This document shows positions 1-5,268 of a stretch of DNA of 5,338 nucleotides, piece by piece. A program made the translations under genes and the position numbers. The stretch comes from Candidatus Cloacimonadota bacterium (GTDB lineage: Bacteria > Cloacimonadota > Cloacimonadia > JGIOTU-2 > B8-G9). Within the stretch, counting starts at the first letter, position 1; each line of letters begins with the position of its first letter. The stretch spans positions 1 to 5,338 of the forward strand of contig QMNM01000135.1 in NCBI GenBank assembly GCA_003647765.1. Reading direction: 5' to 3'. The notes beneath the pieces are model-generated. The model searched no databases. It had not been told where the DNA came from and saw only the letters and a list, made by a program, of their open reading frames with translations.

Positions 1-57
1 ATATTAAAATTATCCACTGGGCTACATCAACCTAGCTCGCTTAAACGAAAGAACTGA
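1..57 (+). CDS. Possible 3' end of an upstream gene (partial)
   Basis: Frame 1 is open from the window edge to a TGA at 55-57 and encodes 18 residues, starting ILKLSTGLHQP. The other two forward frames close earlier, at TAA 5-7 and TAG 33-35. The position just upstream of a restriction-endonuclease-like gene would suit a DNA methyltransferase, but nothing in these few residues shows that. An open stretch this short can occur by chance, so this is only a candidate. Confidence 0.2.
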   Translation: MLKLSTGLHQPSSLKRKN

Positions 58-82
58 CACAACAATATTGCATTATAACAAG

Positions 83-111
83 TTAATTTTTTATAGATAG
101 TTAACTATAAT
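83..111 (+). promoter_or_regulatory. Candidate sigma70-type promoter for the restriction-like gene
   Basis: A perfect TATAAT is at 106-111. Seventeen bases upstream, at 83-88, is TTAATT, which matches only three of six positions of the TTGACA consensus. Transcription would start near 118 and give a leader of about 60 bases before the ATG at 180. The surrounding DNA is very AT-rich, so the -10 alone is weak evidence. It is, however, the best match in the 5' gap and is correctly oriented. Confidence 0.4.
97..108. promoter_or_regulatory. 12-bp palindrome overlapping the -10 (possible operator)
   Basis: ATAGTTAACTAT is a perfect 12-bp palindrome with no spacer. Its right end shares three bases (106-108) with the predicted TATAAT. 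A dimeric repressor bound here would block polymerase. Restriction systems are often held back by controller proteins at such sites, but no controller gene is visible in this window. It does not match a controller box that I can name. Confidence 0.3.
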
Positions 112-179
112 AGTGTTCGTATTCATATAATTTTATGGCTAAAATTTGATAATCTAAATACTTGTAATAAAGGTATAAA

Positions 180-1016
180 ATGAATAAATTTGTACATGGT
201 AGTATAATTGAAGATTTGCTAAACAAAACAAAAGAAGGGAAAATACGACTATATCTGAACGAAATCAATATCCAATATAAAAAGTGGAATAGAGGTAATT
301 TAGCAATTAAAAATAATAGTAAAGATGATATTAAACAGAAAGTTGATTTATATAATGAGTATTACAAAACTATTTTTAATGAAAAGTATATTCGTAAAAA
401 TAAACACAACAGAGATGGTTTTTCTATGAATCATCCTATTTTCAAAACTGTGCTTACTGAATTTTGCTATTATGTATTTAAAGATATAACTTTTATAAAA
501 AATGGAAGTTTAATTTTAGGTTATAGAAATCCACTTGTAAAGATTAGTATTGAATACAATCAGGTGATAGGTATTGGACAAGAGAAGATTTTGCATTTTA
601 TTTACACAGATGAAAATCTGCTCATTGGGACTAACTATGAATTACAATATAAAGCAGAAGAAAATATGGTCTGGTGCAAAGAAAAAATTTTTGTCCCAGT
701 TGTCATTATCGCACCATATCAAGTTTTAACTAATAACATTTTATCACAAAGTATTGTAGTTACCAAAGAGATAAAAAATTTATTTCCAAATTGTTTATAT
801 ATAATTGTATGTGAAACTTCTAATAATGATTTTAAACCGAATCTCAATTTTGCTTCTATTGATAATATTTTTGTTTTGCGTAAACAGGTTGGAGATATTG
901 CTACAAATCCTGTGTATACAGATATTGTTTGGAAAATGTATCAAGTTGTCAGTGATTTTCTTACTTGTGAAAAGGAAAATTACAAGAGTATGATAACTAA
1001 AGGGATATTGAAGTGA
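180..1016 (+). CDS. Bpu10I-like restriction endonuclease homologue, active site apparently lost
   Basis: This 278-residue, lysine- and asparagine-rich cytoplasmic protein has no signal peptide or membrane segment. Its layout recalls the Bpu10I family of type II restriction endonucleases: a helical N-terminus, a segment FKTVLTEFCYYVFKD (88-102), a middle beta-rich part, a strand FVPVVII (171-177), and then the late block LYIIVCETSN...IDNIFVLRKQ (206-236). As I recall the family, catalysis uses a D..D motif followed by ECK just after the PVV strand. Here the matching places read DENLLIG (144-150) and IIAPYQ (176-181), so the acidic and lysine residues appear to be gone. The frame is open throughout. 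The start is supported by AAAGGT at 169-174, five bases before the ATG. GC content is clearly lower than in the right-hand operon: 11 G/C in 301-360 against 22 in 4261-4320. It could be an inactive partner subunit, a decaying gene, or a repurposed DNA-binding protein. The family call rests on memory of motifs without a search. Confidence 0.6.
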   Translation: MNKFVHGSIIEDLLNKTKEGKIRLYLNEINIQYKKWNRGNLAIKNNSKDDIKQKVDLYNEYYKTIFNEKYIRKNKHNRDGFSMNHPIFKTVLTEFCYYVFKDITFIKNGSLILGYRNPLVKISIEYNQVIGIGQEKILHFIYTDENLLIGTNYELQYKAEENMVWCKEKIFVPVVIIAPYQVLTNNILSQSIVVTKEIKNLFPNCLYIIVCETSNNDFKPNLNFASIDNIFVLRKQVGDIATNPVYTDIVWKMYQVVSDFLTCEKENYKSMITKGILK

Positions 1017-1033
1017 GTTAAAAAGCGTAAATT

Positions 1034-1064
1034 CACCACAGAGACACACAGGACACAGAGAAAG
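1034..1064. repeat. Degenerate CACAGAG-type tandem repeat
   Basis: The stretch reads as imperfect 9-base units built on CACAGAG (CACAGAGAC, ACACAGGAC, ACAGAGAAA), with a further CCACAGAAA at 1072-1080. It is non-coding and lies just after the stop of the restriction-like gene. Similar CACAGAG tracts are dispersed between genes in many environmental bacterial genomes; what they do is unknown to me. Confidence 0.55.
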
Positions 1065-1085
1065 AATTATGCCACAGAAAACAAG

Positions 1086-1141
1086 GCGTAATGCGTAGGG
1101 CGTAAAGCGTAGGGCGTAAAGCGTAGGGCGTAATGCGTAAT
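1086..1141. repeat. Heptad tandem repeat array, eight GCGTARN units
   Basis: Eight uninterrupted 7-base units fill exactly 56 bases. Their last two bases run AT, GG, AA, GG, AA, GG, AT, AT. All share the core GCGTA, and a stray GCGTAAA precedes the array at 1025-1031. The three alternating GG/AA units suggest 14-base duplication or slippage. The gap 1017-1252 otherwise holds only the neighbouring CACAGAG tract and the start region of the next gene. The array makes an opposite-strand reading frame rich in YALR, which is an artefact of the repeat. There is no CRISPR organisation because no spacers exist. Confidence 0.9.
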
Positions 1142-1202
1142 GATTGACTGACGATAGGAACAAAGATTGAAGATTTAGTTAAAATTACACAGATGTGAAA
1201 TT

Positions 1203-1230
1203 TTTGTAGATATATTTGTATATCTATGAT
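1203..1230 (+). promoter_or_regulatory. Candidate leuD promoter enclosing an 8-bp inverted repeat
   Basis: TATGAT at 1225-1230 matches five of six -10 positions. A poor -35 such as TTTGTA lies at 1203-1208. Most of the spacer is occupied by a perfect inverted repeat, TAGATATA - TTTG - TATATCTA, at 1207-1226, where an operator would sit. The start of transcription would fall only a few bases before the AAGGAG Shine-Dalgarno site at 1241-1246, so the leader would be very short. AT-rich DNA produces such words by chance, so confidence is low. Confidence 0.3.
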
Positions 1231-1252
1231 TTAATATAAAAAGGAGCGAGAA

Positions 1253-1759
1253 ATGAAGGTGTTCTATTATAATCAGGACAATATAAACACAGATTTAATG
1301 TTTCCTGGTAAATACACTTATGAATCATCAGACCCAGAATTTATCAAACAGCATTTATTTGAAGATTTAGACCCTGAGTTTTCCAACAGAGTTAAGCCTG
1401 GCGACATAGTAATGGCTGGGAGAAATTTTGGCTGTGGTTCTTCTCGTGAGCAGCCAGCTGTTGGACTGAAATATTGTGGAGTACGGGCAATTATTGCAAA
1501 ATCATTTGCCAGAATTTTTTATCGTAGTTCTACTAATCAGGGCTTACTTTTGATTGAATCACCAAAGGCAGTTGAGGAATATAATCAAGGCGAAGAAGTC
1601 CAAATTGATGAAATAAAAGGTGAAATAAGCATTGGAAATAAGAAATATAAGTTTCCATCATTACCAAAGCAAATGCAAGATATTCTTGCTAATGGTGGAT
1701 TATTAAAATATATTAAGTCCAAATCTCATTATTTTACTTTTTCAGATAAGATGGAGTAG
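1253..1759 (+). CDS. leuD: 3-isopropylmalate dehydratase small subunit-like protein (LeuD/DmdB family)
   Basis: The small (swivel-domain) subunit of the aconitase superfamily pairs with an iron-sulphur large subunit. In leucine synthesis it isomerises 2-isopropylmalate to 3-isopropylmalate; relatives act on homoaconitate, citramalate or dimethylmalate. The 168-residue protein shows the family marks DNINTD (9-14), FPG (17-19), NFGCGSSRE (58-66, substrate-binding loop), KYCG (73-76) and AKSFARIFYR (82-91), then the closing GGLLKYIK (148-155). Length is normal apart from about 13 extra C-terminal residues. The substrate-selecting loop after FPG reads KYTYE (20-24) where archaeal-type enzymes have a YLRT-like motif, so the usual arginine is absent and the substrate is uncertain. 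AAGGAG at 1241-1246 sets the start. No large-subunit gene lies next to it, so the partner must be elsewhere. Its last 31 bases overlap the convergent gene. The family is certain; the exact reaction is not. Confidence 0.85.
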   Translation: MKVFYYNQDNINTDLMFPGKYTYESSDPEFIKQHLFEDLDPEFSNRVKPGDIVMAGRNFGCGSSREQPAVGLKYCGVRAIIAKSFARIFYRSSTNQGLLLIESPKAVEEYNQGEEVQIDEIKGEISIGNKKYKFPSLPKQMQDILANGGLLKYIKSKSHYFTFSDKME

Positions 1760-3087
1760 AATTCCTGCTCTAACCCATAAAATGCTTTCAATGCTTCTAT
1801 CTGTTTTTCACGCATTTCATCAGTCCATTGCTCTTTATCCTGTATAAAGTAAGCTCCTATATCTCCTTCATCTATCAAATTTGAAAGTATTTCTGATTCC
1901 CGCTTATAAATATTTACCATATTCTCAGCAATACTTTTATCAATACCCAATTCTTTGCTATGCCTTTCTATGAATTCGCTACCAATTCTCCTGGCTTCAG
2001 ATAAAGATTTAATAGTCCAGGTATTAGCGAGATTGACTTGACTAAATTTCTCATCATCAAGTTCAGCAAAGAATTTTTTATTATCTAGCTTCTCCATCCA
2101 GTATGTTATTGCAGATAATCCTAAATAGTAACCATCTGCTTTTTCAGTATCATAAAGGTCTTTAGCGAAATAGATAAGATTTTCATAAGCTTCAGTTAAT
2201 TCAGTATCTTTCTTTTTTCCATTGATTACACATATAACCCATGGGAATTTCTGAGCAATTTCATAATCTTCAGTCATATCAAAGTAAGTGCGGCAGAACA
2301 ATTCTTGTCCATGTTTTTGATAGCCAGTAATTATACCCCATTCAGGAATTTCAATTAAATCAAGAGCAATTACAGGCCAGCCATTATCAATAGATTTCAT
2401 TATTATTGTCTTGATTTCTTCCTTTTCTCGCATTCTTTCTTTAGATTCTTCATCTCTAATCTCGGGATTTTGAAGCAGATAATATTCATACTTATATCCC
2501 AACTTCTCTAAAAGTTGACCACCAACATCTTTTCCACAAGTAGCATCAGGAGAACTTGGGCACCAATCCTTATGAAATTGTGTCCGAAACGCATAGCCAG
2601 AAAGTCCAATCATATCTTCATAACTTATTCCTGAACCAAATTTTTCGTCAATCCTCCATACACATGCGATAAAGGAATTATCAATTCCCATATCAAAGCC
2701 AAGTTTGCCAATTCCTTTAATAATTTTGGCATTCTTATCAATTTTGTGAGGTTTAGCAATCGGCTGGAAATAAGCGCCTAATTCACCAGCAGGGACTTTA
2801 AGAGCAATCTTTACTTTATCTCTTTTTAAAAGTATCTTTACTTTTTCTTTTGTTACTTCCTGTTTTAGCTTCTGTAAATGTTTAATGGATTTTAATTTTT
2901 TACCATCATATTTAAGCAAAATATCGCCTAATTTTGCACCTTCTTTTTCCAAAGCAGACTCATCAGTAAATCCAATTATTTTCAATCCTAATATTTCTCT
3001 CTCTTGTTTAGCAATCTTTTCATTTGCCAATAATTGCATACTTAATAAAAACATCAGCATAGTGCAAATTGTTTTTATTACTTTCAT
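1729..3087 (-). CDS. Secreted PDZ-domain protein with a C39/BtrH-like domain
   Basis: Residues 1-21 form a signal peptide: lysines at 2 and 5, a hydrophobic core, and cleavage likely after LLA (19-21). There is no lipobox cysteine at the cleavage site, so export to the periplasm or outside is likely. Residues about 32-100 look like a PDZ domain (GLKIIGF..., KLGDILLKYDGKKL). Residues about 125-290 resemble papain-fold C39/BtrH N-terminal domains: DNSFIACVWRI (136-146), MIGLSGYAFR (159-168), DWCPSSPD (174-181), a WPVIALDL strand (237-244) and WGIITGY (250-256). A C39 peptidase would be expected to carry histidine near WGIITGY, but none is there, so proteolysis is doubtful. The rest (about 295-452) is helical, with YYLGLSAITYW (320-330) and a SLSEARR helix (361-367). 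AGGAGG (3095-3100) lies seven bases before the ATG. Substrate and role are unknown. The domain calls come from motif memory. Confidence 0.7.
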   Translation of the reverse strand: MKVIKTICTMLMFLLSMQLLANEKIAKQEREILGLKIIGFTDESALEKEGAKLGDILLKYDGKKLKSIKHLQKLKQEVTKEKVKILLKRDKVKIALKVPAGELGAYFQPIAKPHKIDKNAKIIKGIGKLGFDMGIDNSFIACVWRIDEKFGSGISYEDMIGLSGYAFRTQFHKDWCPSSPDATCGKDVGGQLLEKLGYKYEYYLLQNPEIRDEESKERMREKEEIKTIIMKSIDNGWPVIALDLIEIPEWGIITGYQKHGQELFCRTYFDMTEDYEIAQKFPWVICVINGKKKDTELTEAYENLIYFAKDLYDTEKADGYYLGLSAITYWMEKLDNKKFFAELDDEKFSQVNLANTWTIKSLSEARRIGSEFIERHSKELGIDKSIAENMVNIYKRESEILSNLIDEGDIGAYFIQDKEQWTDEMREKQIEALKAFYGLEQEFYSILSEKVK

Positions 3088-3134
3088 TGTAATTCCTCCT
3101 ATTTAGTTGCGACGGTGTAAATCCATCCGCTTTT

Positions 3135-3164
3135 ATAATCTGACAAAGTAATATTAGCATACAA
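3135..3164 (-). promoter_or_regulatory. Weak candidate promoter for the PDZ gene
   Basis: On the minus strand TTGTAT (3164-3159) and GATTAT (3140-3135) are separated by 18 bases, about 50 bases upstream of the PDZ gene start. Both hexamers are partial matches only. The gene could also be read through from the operon on its right, because no convincing terminator separates them. Confidence 0.22.
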
Positions 3165-3185
3165 CATCTATAATTAGTTTCTATG

Positions 3186-3199
3186 GAATTACGAATTAG
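3186..3199. repeat. Two GAATTAS heptads and a nearby 12-bp palindrome
   Basis: GAATTAC (3186-3192) is followed directly by GAATTAG (3193-3199) and a decayed AATTTTG. Just beyond, TTTTTGCAAAAA (3209-3220) is a perfect 12-bp palindrome. These lie in the 182-bp gap between the PDZ gene and the lipid kinase gene. The palindrome has no loop, so it is not a terminator hairpin. Chance is a real possibility for such short AT-rich words. Confidence 0.35.
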
Positions 3200-3233
3200 A
3201 ATTTTGTGTTTTTGCAAAAATTTAACAGCGGAG

Positions 3234-3259
3234 TTTGCGTCTTCTTTGCGTTCTTTGCG
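3234..3259. repeat. Short tandem TTCTTTGCG nonamer repeat
   Basis: Two perfect tandem copies of TTCTTTGCG (3242-3250 and 3251-3259) follow a related TTTGCGTC (3234-3241). The other strand reads CGCAAAGAA. The tract ends ten bases from the last base of the kinase gene. It belongs to the same general class of intergenic short tandem tracts as those at 1034-1141 but has a different unit. Confidence 0.6.
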
Positions 3260-3269
3260 GTTTATCGCG

Positions 3270-3905
3270 CTATGGAATAAGCATAAATGTTAATGACATT
3301 ACTATTCCAGAAAAAAGAGGGATTCTGATATTGTCATTTATTGGAATGTTTATAAATTCTGCTATAGCAGAAGAAACTGCTCCTGTAAAAATCATCACTA
3401 AATATAATTGGCCAATCTTTAAGTACAATTCACTAGGAGCTTTGCTGAAAATGAGATAATAACTTATAATACCAAACACGAAATTGCTTAAAAAACATGC
3501 TAATCCACCTTCAATAGTTTTGTTATATTTTACCACTTCTCTTTTCCCAAATGGAATTCCTACCAAAGAGGCAAAAGTATCCCCTATAGACAAGAATGAT
3601 AACGTCAAAAAAGTTATCTCTATCGGAAAAACCGCAATACAAATTACAGAAGAGGTAAGCAGATAAGATGCTCCTGTTAATTTGCTTATCTCTTTATTCC
3701 TTAACATCACACCAAAAATACGATAAAAAATCTTTCTTACAGTCGGATGTTCAATTCTGATTATATCTACTATAATTGAAATAAGTGCTATAGGCAATAA
3801 AATAATAAGTGCTATTTTCCTTGAATGGAGAAAAAAGTAATATATTATCGGAATTACTATAGAAAAAACATGAAATATTTTCCGATATAATTCACTCTTT
3901 ATCAT
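3270..3905 (-). CDS. Dolichol/phytol kinase family integral membrane protein
   Basis: This 211-residue protein is mostly hydrophobic, with about six membrane helices (for example 13-26, 31-47, 82-104, 137-153, 167-183 and 196-210). It has the signatures of the polyprenol kinase/phytol kinase (SEC59/VTE5) and CDP-diglyceride synthase-like superfamily: ELYRKIFH near the N-terminus (5-12), DIIR (47-50), LTGASY (76-81), GDTFASLVGIPFGK (108-121) and KTIEGG (129-134). Family members use a nucleotide triphosphate, often CTP, to phosphorylate a long isoprenoid alcohol at the membrane. The exact substrate here (phytol-like, geranylgeraniol, dolichol or a diacylglycerol) cannot be read from sequence. 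The ATG follows the reductase stop by three bases with no clear Shine-Dalgarno site, which suggests translational coupling. That neighbour, which acts on isoprenoid chains, favours an isoprenoid substrate. Confidence 0.75.
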   Translation of the reverse strand: MIKSELYRKIFHVFSIVIPIIYYFFLHSRKIALIILLPIALISIIVDIIRIEHPTVRKIFYRIFGVMLRNKEISKLTGASYLLTSSVICIAVFPIEITFLTLSFLSIGDTFASLVGIPFGKREVVKYNKTIEGGLACFLSNFVFGIISYYLIFSKAPSELYLKIGQLYLVMIFTGAVSSAIAEFINIPINDNIRIPLFSGIVMSLTFMLIP

Positions 3906-3908
3906 AAT

Positions 3909-5090
3909 TTATGTTAAATACGCTTTTACTAATTCGGCAAGTAATTTAGGATTTCCTTTGACAGCTATTTTAAATAACTGAAATAAATTTAGCTTATCCT
4001 CATCTACCTGATTAGCAATTCTGCAAATTTCACAGAATTGTTTATCTGTTAGTGTAAAGAAACTTTCTTTTAATTTATGTAATATCTTTAATCTATTACC
4101 TCTTATTTTCATCCATTGTTTATGGTATTTGTTGAGGAAGTTATTAGAGCAATTATTAGATTTTATAGATTGGGCTGCTATTTTTCCAGCAATCTGTCCA
4201 GATATTATTGCGCTTGCTATGCCTCCGCCTGTTACAGGATTTACTTGCCGTGCCGCATCACCTATTAACATTACATTATCACTAGTGATTTTTGGCAAAG
4301 TTCCAGAAGTTGGCACAGCACCAGCAATAAAGGCAATAATAGAAGCATTTGGAAATTTTTCTTGGACAAATTTATCTAAATAATATTTTGCATTATTATG
4401 TAATCTCTCAGCAGAAACACCTATACCTATATTTGCTATGTTTCTACCTTTTGGGAAAATCCAAGCATAACCACCTGGGGCTATTTCATTACCAAAATAA
4501 AAATGACAAGAATGGCTATCAACATCAATGTCAGTCAATACATATTGAGCTGAGGATTCAATATTGTTCAGTGAAAGCCTCGTATCTAATCCTGCCCAAC
4601 GTCCTACTCGTGATTCAATTCCATCAGCACCAATAACAATATTACATCTTACCTTGTATTTAACATTCATCAAAGTAAAGACAACTCCACAAATTTTGCC
4701 ATTTTCTTTAACTAGTCCGATAGCATTTGCTTTTGTTAATATTTTTGCTCCTTTTTTAGCTGCATATTCAGCAATAGCAGAGTCAAACAGTCGTCGTTCC
4801 AGCACTAGGCCTCTACCAATTGCTTTTTCGCTGATATAAGCTCTATTGCCATCTGGACTGTAAAGGCAAGTGCCATAGATCTCAGTAGCAATCCATCTTT
4901 TTTCAAGAGGGAAGAACTGGTCAATCGCAGATATTGCTACTCCTTCTGCACAACGCACTGGAATGCCAATCTCTCTATCTCGCTCTAATAATAGGACATC
5001 AATACCATTTTCTGCTACTGTCTTTGCACTCATGGTCCCAGCCGGACCACCACCAATTACAATAACATCATAAAACTCCTTAATTAGCAC
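3909..5090 (-). CDS. Geranylgeranyl reductase family FAD-dependent oxidoreductase
   Basis: The flavoenzyme family saturates double bonds of geranylgeranyl chains in archaeal lipids, chlorophyll precursors, quinones or polyprenols. Visible marks, numbered from the GTG start (393 residues): dinucleotide motif GGGPAG (13-18) with ribose-binding E36, family motif PVRCAEG (44-50), GADG (154-157), the substrate-cavity pattern YxWxFP-x8-GxG (Y208, W210, F212, P213, G222, G224) and FAD motif LIGDAARQVNPVTGGGI (275-291). There is no signal peptide; such enzymes act at the membrane surface. The open frame runs further upstream to an ATG at 5243, but that stretch lies inside the ferredoxin gene and codes a non-family leader. 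The GTG at 5090-5088, six bases after GGAGGAGG, is the likely start and overlaps the ferredoxin by 11 bases. The ferredoxin is the likely electron donor and the next gene a lipid kinase. Family certain; substrate unknown. Confidence 0.9.
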   Translation of the reverse strand: MLIKEFYDVIVIGGGPAGTMSAKTVAENGIDVLLLERDREIGIPVRCAEGVAISAIDQFFPLEKRWIATEIYGTCLYSPDGNRAYISEKAIGRGLVLERRLFDSAIAEYAAKKGAKILTKANAIGLVKENGKICGVVFTLMNVKYKVRCNIVIGADGIESRVGRWAGLDTRLSLNNIESSAQYVLTDIDVDSHSCHFYFGNEIAPGGYAWIFPKGRNIANIGIGVSAERLHNNAKYYLDKFVQEKFPNASIIAFIAGAVPTSGTLPKITSDNVMLIGDAARQVNPVTGGGIASAIISGQIAGKIAAQSIKSNNCSNNFLNKYHKQWMKIRGNRLKILHKLKESFFTLTDKQFCEICRIANQVDEDKLNLFQLFKIAVKGNPKLLAELVKAYLT

Positions 5091-5268
5091 TTGTTGCCTC
5101 CTCCGTCTCAATAGCAGAAACAGGACAAAGTATAGCACATTTTCCACAATCAATGCATTTAGATTGTTCAATTTTAGCATAGAATTCAGTATAAAAGATT
5201 GCGTCTGTTGGACACACAGCTGAACAACTACAACAAATATCACAAAGTTCTATATTTATCTTATACAT
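5080..5268 (-). CDS. 2[4Fe-4S] ferredoxin
   Basis: This small soluble electron carrier has 62 residues and two complete CxxCxxCxxxCP motifs: C9, C12, C15, C19-P20 and C38, C41, C44, C48-P49. The first motif carries an extra cysteine at 13. The internal duplication (CP.DAI and CPVSAI) is the classic bacterial ferredoxin form. GGAGGG at 5276-5281 sits seven bases before the ATG. The gene starts inside the last codons of the gene to its right, and its end overlaps the GTG start of the reductase, so all three should be co-translated. From its place it probably donates electrons to the reductase; a ferredoxin gene beside a geranylgeranyl reductase is known in methanogenic archaea (Methanosarcina). 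Confidence 0.92.
   Translation of the reverse strand: MYKINIELCDICCSCSAVCPTDAIFYTEFYAKIEQSKCIDCGKCAILCPVSAIETEEATSAN
5097..5104 (-). promoter_or_regulatory. Shine-Dalgarno site that sets the reductase start
   Basis: The minus strand reads GGAGGAGG here, six bases before the GTG at 5090-5088. It lies within the ferredoxin coding sequence. No ATG in the correct frame exists between it and the FAD motif; the ATGATG-like triplets near 5073 are out of frame. This supports a GTG start and an 11-base overlap between the genes. Confidence 0.75.

Noticed and set aside
1086-1141. CRISPR array
   Set aside because: The units are 7 bases long and directly adjacent, without spacers, and no cas gene is present.
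795-1163. 122-residue minus-strand frame with YALR repeats
   Set aside because: It runs antisense over the end of the restriction-like gene and across the heptad array; its repeated peptide is only the translation of GCGTARN units, and no Shine-Dalgarno site supports it.
1752-1772. Hairpin GAGTAG-AATTC-CTGCTC at the leuD stop as a terminator
   Set aside because: The stem is short with a G-T pair, no T-run follows on either strand, and it lies inside the coding region of the convergent gene.
3109-3134. GC-rich patch with GCG/CGC ends followed by TTTT as a terminator
   Set aside because: Pairing is broken inside the stem, no plus-strand gene lies upstream to be terminated, and on the minus strand it falls in the leader of the PDZ gene.
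3020-3217. 65-residue minus-strand frame overlapping the PDZ gene start
   Set aside because: It shares the leader and signal-peptide region with the PDZ gene in another frame, lacks a Shine-Dalgarno site and has no recognisable content.
3235-3666. Plus-strand frames of 74 and 60 residues over the kinase gene
   Set aside because: They are antisense to a gene with clear family motifs; the first starts within the repeat tract.
4129-4839. Plus-strand frames of 84-95 residues across the reductase gene
   Set aside because: They are shadows of the minus-strand coding sequence, without ribosome sites or recognisable motifs.
5091-5243. N-terminal extension of the reductase with a hydrophobic, arginine-rich leader
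   Set aside because: It overlaps the ferredoxin gene, whose eight spaced cysteines prove the other frame, and the family begins just before GGGPAG.
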